A program made the position numbers and the translations under genes. 64,000 bases of DNA from Papaver somniferum (taxonomy: Eukaryota > Streptophyta > Magnoliopsida > Ranunculales > Papaveraceae): assembly GCF_003573695.1 (NCBI RefSeq), contig NC_039364.1, positions 230,308,784 through 230,372,783 on the forward strand, in the 5' to 3' direction. Below, one piece after another: positions 56,292 through 64,000 of the stretch (position 1 is the first letter of the stretch; each line of letters begins with the position of its first letter). The notes beneath the pieces were generated by a model. It was not told the origin of the DNA. It saw nothing but the letters and a program-made list of their open reading frames with translations, and did not search any database.

Positions 56292-57846
56292 TTAGGTGGT
56301 TACCACCATACCTGGTAGGAAGATATCATCACAGCTTGTGGGTTCAGTAGAGTTCTCGGTGGAATTCTCCTTACCAGCCTTTTCCATTTTCTCCTCGAAC
56401 AAAATTTCCTGAGAGCGGCAATTGGAACTGCAGAATGCTTTCTCTCCTCTGCAATAATCAAAAGAACCCAAAAAATTTCAAATCCTATTCAAATAATAGG
56501 GTTCAAGGTTTGTTTTGGTATTCATTCTTTCAGAATCATTTCTTGGTCTGAATACAGAAACAGTTATATCATGCGATCATCTTATATACAGACAGTATCA
56601 AACTATTGATAAAACATATTGCTAAGAAATCACTACGTGTAACAACTCAGTAAAATGCAAGTAGGGAACTATCTTTAACAACGACAGACCAGATAACTAG
56701 AGGTAGATGTTTGGTTATATACCTGTACATGTAGATATCATTACCCTCTTCAAGTTTCTTCTCGCAAAGGAAACAAAAGCTCAAAAAGTCCTTCGGAGGA
56801 TTGGCTGGGGAACCAACAGTAGGTTCAACAATCCATGGTGATTCAATCCCCTGCTCATTCTTCTTATTACAATTAGCCGACTCGTCTGTGTGACATTCCA
56901 AAATGCAGTCACAAAAAATATGAGTTGTTTTGGGGTTTGGACCATGAGAAATTACACAGGTATAATCTTCAGAGAGCTCAATCTCACTCGCAGAGACAGA
57001 CCCAATAACTCCATTCCCAGAGCCAAAGGACATTGGGAGTGAACTAGGCTTCATACCTAAAAAATTGTTAGAATCGGCACCTCCACCAATAATGGGAAGT
57101 AAGCCTGATCTAACTTTCTCATCCGAACTAAAATTCTCGGAACTCAAAATGGGGTCACAGTATGTTAAGCTGTTTAAGGGTGACAACATAAGCTTGTCAG
57201 AATCTGATAAACAAGACCGATTCCTTCCCAATGTCTTGGTTTCGAACTGGATCCTTCCGGTTCCAAATTCACTCTCAGAGCCGACAAACTGAAGAAGATC
57301 AGCAGCACTGATCTGCACATTTGAAGCACTCCCATAATCCTTAGGCAAGGATTTGGTCTCCATGGCAGAATCCACTGAAACACTAAGACCACTTGAAGAA
57401 GCAGGGATGTTAATCCCCATCTTTGATCCAAACAATATATTCTTACTGCTCGACAACTCTAGAGGTGGTTTAGGTTCATCATTAAGAGAATCAACAATCC
57501 CAAGTCCTACTTTACTACCACCACAATTCCAACTCTTTTGATTCCCCCCACCACCACCATCTTGACTCAATGATGACCTAAATGGATTACCTAAAGTAGT
57601 CAGAAACTTGTAATCCAAAGGAGAAGTAGGGCTTCTAACCGAAGAATCAGTAGTATCTGATACACCTTTCCCAAAGTTAAACCCTACAAACAAACCAGGG
57701 ATACTGAAAAATGAACCATTTTTCTGTTTCTGCTTCAATACATCAGCTTGATAAATCGATTCTGATGATGACGATGATGAATCAGACATCAAATGTCCCT
57801 TGTATTGATGATCTTTCTGGAATGATCTGCTCCTCTTTCTCAGCAT
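56292..57846 (-). CDS. FCS-like zinc finger (FLZ, former DUF581) protein
   Basis: The two coding exons are 56723-57846 and 56292-56448. The intron has GT/AG borders and joins ...YMY-R to GEKAFC in phase, giving about 426 residues. The C-terminal FLZ domain (about 350-395) is complete: SFCFLCEKKLEEGNDIYMYR then GEKAFCSSNCRSQEIL, with zinc ligands C358, C361, C381 and C385 and the defining FCS motif. The rest is a long, Ser-rich disordered region. I chose the ATG at 57846 because MLRKRSRSFQKD is the usual start in this family; the frame is open to an ATG at 57885, so a start there is possible. FLZ proteins are plant-specific adaptors that bind the SnRK1 kinase in sugar, stress and ABA signalling. 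The subfamily is not certain. Confidence 0.9.
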
Positions 57847-58400
57847 TTCTTGAAAAATCAAAAAACTTAAACCCCCCTTTTCCAAAAAATCAAAAAAACA
57901 ACAGAATCACCCCTCTTTTTCCTGCATTATCAAAATCAAATTCAAAACATATTATTTCATAATTTGATCTAACAAATTCAACACATGCATGTAGAAATTC
58001 ACAAACTCTTAACATTCTCAATCTCAAATTCAGCAAAATACCCAAAAAAAAATTCATCTAGAAATCAACAAAACCACTAAAAATTAAGATAAACCCAGAT
58101 GAAATTTCATCATTGGGTATTCATATCAATAAGAAAAACCTGTAAAAATTAATGAGTGAATGAATACACATACACACCTGGTTTCTTCCTCAGTTGAGAG
58201 ATGATGATGAAGAAGATGAAGAAGAAGAGGGAAATGCAGATATCAATGGTGGTGTCAAACTTGTGTAGTACTTCTCTTTATCTTTCTTTGTTTCTCATAC
58301 ATCAAAATCAGGGAAGGAGTGCTGAGTCTTCTGATATACTCCTCTCCTCTTTGTAGTACCTGTACTACTTCACTTTCTCTCACTCATAATGTGTGTATGT
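57847..58400 (-). promoter_or_regulatory. FLZ 5'UTR with intron, and proximal promoter
   Basis: A 5'UTR intron is suggested by a donor CCAG|GTGTGTATG (exon end at 58178) and an acceptor AATGCAG|G (next exon from 57921), so the intron spans 57922-58177. The upstream leader contains tcttcttcatcatc on the coding strand. Near 58390-58410 tatgtatactgtatttt (plus strand) supplies TATA-like words, but none stands out. Confidence 0.5.
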
Positions 58401-59400
58401 ATACTGTATTTTATTCTAAAATACGTATTTGTACTTTTATCTATTTAAGATTTATTTTAGTGAAAAGAAAAAGGAAATTCTTTCACTTTTAGGGACAAAG
58501 CTGACTTGGTGGGGACAATCTACTTTTAACCATGGTTCGGTTAAATTACATCAGTTTTTTTTTTAACTCCATTCATTGTTTTTACCACAGTTACACTGAA
58601 TTTTACTATGTTTTTTTCAGTTTGACTAGGCGGATCTAATTTGTGGATGATTTAAGTCTAATTAGCTGATTAACAAGATTCATTAATGGCTAAGTTCACA
58701 CACAAATTCAAATTTGTTGAAAAAAATGTATGTAAGTGTTAAGAAAAATAAAAACATAGGAATGTACCTTGAAGAAAAGATTCTAGTGGATTTGACGAGT
58801 TGAACTTGAAACTATTTGTTAGAATATTTAATAGATTTGTTACGCGTAAAAAGACATATTTATGATGATAGATTATATTTGTATCGTAAAAGATTACGAT
58901 ATAATGTGTTTTGGTAATAGGATTTTAGAGAAAATAATGAATTTTTCATTAAAGTTTAATTTATATAAAGTGTTTAATAAGTACTTTGCTTGTGTTAATG
59001 AAACACATGAATGCTATAATGCTAGGTGATTTTTAGATCTAATAAGTGCCACTGCCGGGAGTTTTCTATGTCCTTGTGCAATGAACTCTAGTATAGGTCT
59101 TGATTTGATTCATGGATACACTCGAATGTATCATAATGTCCCATCTTATGTTGAATTCAAACCGACTAACATATCAAATACTTTACTTGGGATAGTAATT
59201 TTGTATGAACTTTTAATTTTCCCTACCAAAGGCTCAAATCAAAGGGTAAAGGTCAAAGCTATAAAGAAAAAGAAAATGTACTCTTTCATTAGGTTTGCAA
59301 ACAAATCACTTTCAACTAATTAAAAGTGCCAATTGCACCATCAATGGTTTTTGTGCTTAAAAACAATCAATCCTTTTTTGGTGCATAGGTTAGTATTTGC
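58401..59400. other. intergenic, no supported gene
   Basis: The stretch is AT-rich. An 80-codon frame at 59081-59323 (MNSSIGLDLIHGYTRMYH...) is not recognised and has no supporting signals. Confidence 0.35.
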
Positions 59401-59407
59401 CTACTGA

Positions 59408-60062
59408 TAACATCGCGTTTGTTTCGGAGAATTTGAGGGCTAAAATCTGATTCCAAGGGAATCAGACCAATTCTCCGAACCAAATGGTCTTATAAAATTC
59501 AGAATTGGATTATTTCGAAATCCAATTACTTTTGAAACCTCTATTTATATTGCACTGGTCACTAAGTGGAATAAAATCCAGTTGTCCGGAAAGAAAATGA
59601 CTTAAGTATCTTTCCTTACAAAAATAAGATCGAAGGAAGAGAAAATAAACCAGTTCGTGATGGAGAGTTACCATGGCGATCCTTTATCTAGGTTTTTATA
59701 TCCATCAAAAATCTCGCGCTATACCGATTCATTAAATTTTCTTAAATCGTTATATTCTAACCCTAAAACCCAGAAAAGCAATTGTTAAAAGGAGTGAGGA
59801 CTATATATTCTTATTTGGTTAGATTAAGATGTAGTACTGGTATGAATTCCATTTAAATTCATATTTCTTTTATGATTCATTTAATTTTAAAGTGCAAGAA
59901 CATTAAAGTGATTTGGAATGTCGGATTACCTTGTTATTAAATTACCCCCACCAAACATTAGTCTTTTAAATCATCACCCCACTCCTTAAAATTGAATTCC
60001 ATGAATTGGATTACCCCATATAACAAATCCTCAATTCCCGATTCTCTAAAATGAACGTGTTG
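59408..60062. mobile_element. tentative TIR element (MITE)
   Basis: The left end CGCGTTTGTTTCGGAGAATT and the complement of the right end (CACGTTCATTTTAGAGAATC) are imperfect inverted repeats. Just inside is a local palindrome (attccaagggaatcagacca). I could not find a convincing target-site duplication, so the borders are approximate. Confidence 0.4.
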
Positions 60063-60077
60063 TAAAGAAAAACAAAT

Positions 60078-61160
60078 TGTTATTTATATAAAGAGGAAGG
60101 ATCAGCTCACGGTCTTAAATTCACAGAGTGCTCACAAACTCATACAGCCATTGGATCTTGCTACTATGGATGGCCGAGATTCAAATAAAAATCACGCGGA
60201 TTCTAAGATTTTATCCGTGACCCGTATTATTAGTTACAAGAAACATTTTCGAGTCTATTATTTTCTCATTTCTACTTTGCCAGAGCTTTCTTCTTTCCCG
60301 TGGTTCTTCTTCCACTACTAAAAAATAAATCTCTGTTTTGCATATCAAGTTCATGATGTCTTTTACTGCTAAACAGATTAGAAATATCGAAAGGGATCCT
60401 CATATTTTTTAGGGTTTATATTGATTTTTTAAAACAATTCATCCCTTCCCAAGTTCAACCATGTCAATTTCTGGAAATTTCTCAAATGGCGGTTCTTTTT
60501 TTCTTCCGCATTAGTCCGCAAATGGAGACTCAATAAGTTCGAACATAGTAACCCAGAATCACCCAAATTTCACCAATTCATGAAAACTAACCTAAATTAA
60601 ATTCAAAATCAGAATAATACAGAGAAAAACGCTAAATAAATTAAATAAATGTAAGTTGTAATAAACTACTTGATTGAAAATTAAGAGTAATTAGACGTTA
60701 ATACTAAAGAACCATATTGTTTCAAAGCCAATATTACTCTCAACATAATAAATCCCCTGATTCCAATTCCATATCAAAGCCCCAGAGATCCCTAAAAATG
60801 AATTGGCATAAAACAGAAATATTTGGCATACCTATGAAAAACGAGGATTACTAAAAAGTTTTAAAGATCCAATTGATTGACGGTAACTGAGTTTAAAGTT
60901 TCTTTTGATGTAAAAAAGGGAAAGAAGATAAATACTGATAGAGGAGGTCGAGTAAATACCAACGGTAGAAGAGAGAGAAACTAAGGGAAACGGTTTCAAT
61001 CTATCAAACGGGGTCGTGGACCCAACTAATAAAGTAACCCGCGACTTCTATTTTCAAATCTTAGACGTCTGTAGTTATAAAATCCGTTGGCTATAAGAGT
61101 TTGTGGTGGACTCTGTCAATCTAAGTCTGTCACCCGATCCACCCTCTTGTATAAATAATG
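60078..61160. mobile_element. long-TIR element of about 1.1 kb
   Basis: The left arm begins near TTATTTATATAAAGAGGAAG and continues through ggatcagctcacggtcttaa and cacaaactcatacagcca. The complement of the right end gives ttatttatacaagagggtgg, ggatcgggtgacagactta and cacaaactcttatagcca. The arms match imperfectly for about 100 bases. No transposase or clear target-site duplication is visible. Long TIRs suggest a Mutator-like origin. Confidence 0.5.
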
Positions 61161-61608
61161 TTAAAAGATCAAAAACTAAAAATTGACACTCCTCATGCAA
61201 AATTGTTTTTAGAAAAAATTCTCCTTGAGCGAAGGTCTACTTTTTAGCTAGACTTTCTATTAGTCAGCTTCGGACAAAAAGACGCTAATGGAATGATTTG
61301 ATCCTTTATAGAAACCTTCAAATTAAACTTGGAGAGGTTACTAGTAGATTTTCTCTTTTTTCCCGGATAGATTAACATATTAAAAAATATTTCAATATGA
61401 TTATATTTTATTCACCGTTAAAAAAAACGCCTGACAAACACAGAAACAACAAGTACAGGCATTTCATGATAACTTTGGTATCAAATTTGGAACACAAAGT
61501 GAGTCAAAAAGAAGATGAGAAAGATCGCAATATTTTTTTCTCGAGAGAACCAAGCCAACGTACAAAAAAAAGGTGTTGAGTCTCGTAGGCAAAATATGCA
61601 GACTTAAG
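61161..61608. other. intergenic, no features seen
   Basis: This is AT-rich sequence. A 60-codon Lys-rich frame at 61397-61579 is not supported as a gene. Confidence 0.35.
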
Positions 61609-63118
61609 TGTTAGAGCACTGCTCGGTCGAACTCGCAAGCCTTGTTATCTCAAGATTGTTTGTCAAGTTTAGTTGATCAAAACTATATACTTGATTTCTA
61701 GTCTACTTATAGATATGTCTCGGATTAGGATAAAAGTGTGCAATTGAGCATTGGACTTCACGGCGTTCACCCATTGAAGAAGAAGATCTACTGAAGAGCT
61801 TGGAGGAACTTCACCAACAAAAGGTATGTGAAGACTAAAACTTATCTATCACTCAGAAGACTATTCTATTTTATCTTCTAAATAGACTAAGTCGTAGCTA
61901 TATAGACTTTTGAAATATACACATTTGAAATTTCGAGTCGAGTTTATCTCGTTTATATATTTCTCGAAATATGTGTTGGGAACTTTTTAGCTTTAGCTTA
62001 AGTTCATCATCTACTTGAACATCTAACATGATTTGTGTGAGACAATCATTTGATGTTAACTTTGGAAGTTTCGTATTTATCGATTAATTACTTGAAAATT
62101 ACTTGAAGCTAGTGGTATGTGTAAGATTACCATTGTTGTCTTCTAAGGATGTTTCAATGATTAAATGAGAGTTTTAGAACTACTACCAATGTATGGATAT
62201 AATATAGTATGCGTACCTTGTATGCGAACTATGAGTTCTAGTTCAGGTCTGGAACTTTTGTTTGCAAACTGTGTTTGTAAACTGTGTTTCCGAACGGGTT
62301 TAACTGTCAGAAGTCCGGAACTGTGGTTTGCGAACGGCTAGACTAGGCTAGGTCCGGAACTGTGGTTCGCGTAGTCTGTTTGCGAACACAGTGGTTGGGT
62401 TCTAAAATCGGTAAGTATGATAATTCATATTCATGAACTTAGGTTCGTTTGCGAACTCAGGTTGCGAACTAAACTCCCTGGAACTTTAATTAAATAAGGT
62501 ATCCGAACTTTTTCTTGCAAACTGTGGCATTATGTTCATGAATTGGTTCTTGTATAAGTACTTTGTACAACTACGAACCAAACCTAATATGTTTCAAATT
62601 GTTAATGGATATTCAAATGAGATAGTGAACATTTGAACAACTCTCTTAAAGCACATTTAAATTCATTTGATTATCTATCATGATTGATTGATCATCATAT
62701 TTGATATAGAAGTGTTAGATGAATATGGATAAACCAAAAGTGTTCATATGGCTAACTTCGGTTAATTGTTATTGGGTCAATTGGTTATACATGTTTGGGT
62801 ACGGTTCATCCATATCTAAATATAAGTATATTTCATTTGTGTGTATCAAGCTAATACCATCTAACAGTGGAGATTGATTGCTTATTTTCTAAGCAAACTT
62901 AGCTTGAATCTTAAATCAGGAGTTCATGTAACAATGAATATTAATTGCTTTGTTATTAAGCTATCTTAGCTTTGATTGTAAGCAACCCTGATATGAAAGA
63001 TTATATAAGCGAGAAATCTAACATCTGGGAAACCTAATCCCGACGTTCTCGTGTGTCCTAATTGCAAACTAGAGTCGATTCTCCATTAATCTAGGGTTTT
63101 CCAAAACCATTTAATTAT
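61609..63118 (+). repeat. truncated LTR of the Sirevirus-like family
   Basis: It starts TGTTAGAGCACTGCTCGGTC and follows the solo LTR at 49768 through the TATA region (ttatataagcgagaaatc at about 63001) and the ctagagtcgattctccatta block. It then stops near 63118, leaving out the last ~1 kb of the LTR. Between 62205 and 62520 it has a diverged cluster of tgcgaac/gtttgcgaac words. Confidence 0.7.
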
Positions 63119-64000
63119 GTAGCGTTTTTATTTCTTTGTAGTGTTTATAATTTTGTAGCATTTATATTTTTTTGTAGCATTTTCTTTATATCATTTTAAT
63201 AGAGAGTCTGTAACACTTAGTTTTGTAACGACGTGAATAGTGTGTTTTGCTTTGTTTTATATTAGTTATGGAAGTGTGTTTTAGTCTTTTCAATTTAAAA
63301 CTTCTTTTATTTTCGATCGGCTGCTGAATGCAAAACTTGGAAATGAAAATCTGTTTGTTTTCATAATATTTTTTAACTTGAAACTCAATTTTTTTTCTTC
63401 TAATAAACGATTAAAGTGATAGGAAAACTAAAACCGAAATAGACGACATAACGAGATAACTTAAAAGCTTGACATAACACGAAATAACGCGAAATATTTT
63501 CGGCTGCATTTATTTCATTGATCGGTGGAATGTTTACCGATCGGGTGAAAATTGGTGGGACCCAGACGTTTAACCGATCTCTGAATATGGATTGGTGAAA
63601 AGAATAAATATCTCTATTCAGTTCTCCTATCTCCATTCAATTTCCCTGTCGGTATACATTTCTGATCACTTTCCCTATTCCTCGATCAAATTCCGTGTAT
63701 ACACGATAGGAAAATTGGGTCTCGGGGAATTACCGACCCATAAAAGACGGTGATTCCCATATTTAAGGGTCCATTCTCTAATTGGAGATGGTCTAAAATT
63801 GCCCAGTTGAAACAGTACAAAAAAAAATGTTTGCGGTAAATGTAAAGCAGTAACAAATATAAACAACAATCTGACGTACCTCCTCTGCTTTTACTTTGGC
63901 AGTAGTGTTGTGAATTTTTTGACTTTTATGGAAGTCATTATGAATAGCATTGAAGGTGTTCAAACAAATGGACTAGATAGAAAATATTTCAAGTTGAAAT
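63119..64000. other. intergenic; tttgtagcatttat repeat
   Basis: At 63118-63190 a short motif (tttgtagcatttatattt) recurs three to four times. Later, an accgatc-rich patch (63510-63730) and the words attggagatggtctaaaatt near 63780, which resemble a MITE terminus, are seen. No partner end or gene is supported. Confidence 0.4.

Overview
This is a stretch of plant nuclear DNA. It is AT-rich, has intron-containing genes with GT/AG splice sites, and is crowded with retrotransposons and MITEs. Two genes look complete and are of land-plant types: a thylakoid coiled-coil protein (MFP1) and an FCS-like zinc finger (FLZ) protein. The repeat style makes me suspect a poppy-like (Ranunculales) eudicot, but that is a guess. 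I see no bacterial, organellar or CRISPR features.

Left part (1-24.7 kb): this is a graveyard of transposons. It opens with the end of a decayed Ty3/gypsy element (RNase H, integrase, 3' LTR). Then come pieces of copia-type LTRs, a diverged ~60-bp tandem array, leucine-rich-repeat gene fragments, an 8-bp-TSD hAT MITE, a 10-bp-TSD Mutator-like element packed with GTTCGGTT motifs, and a four-exon pseudogene of unknown identity carrying a Tourist-like MITE in its last intron. Further right are LINE RNase H fragments, two oppositely oriented copies of one Mutator-like family whose interiors are arrays of TGCATAA/TTATGCA palindromes, a degenerate Sirevirus-like LTR plus gag, and another long-TIR element.

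Middle part (26.5-35.1 kb): a complete, TSD-flanked (ACAAG) non-autonomous LTR retrotransposon of 8,540 bp lies on the minus strand. It has 2.46-kb LTRs, an initiator-tRNA-Met primer-binding site, a multiple polypurine tract, a broken gag-like frame and an intact 138-codon ORF, but no recognisable pol. A related solo LTR (TSD ACCAT) at 49.8-52.3 kb has split a plant-mobile-domain pseudogene, and a truncated LTR lies at 61.6-63.1 kb.

Right part (36.8-64 kb): this holds the host genes. An intact tRNA-Arg(TCG) gene sits about 210 bp beyond the stop codon of MFP1 (four coding exons, minus strand). Two decayed tandem copies of this tRNA plus MFP1-3'-flank segment lie 5-6 kb away. The FLZ gene (two coding exons plus a 5'UTR intron, minus strand) is at 56.3-58.3 kb. 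The rest is intergenic DNA with TIR elements and simple repeats. Apart from the tRNA/MFP1 neighbourhood, I see no sign that the genes work together.
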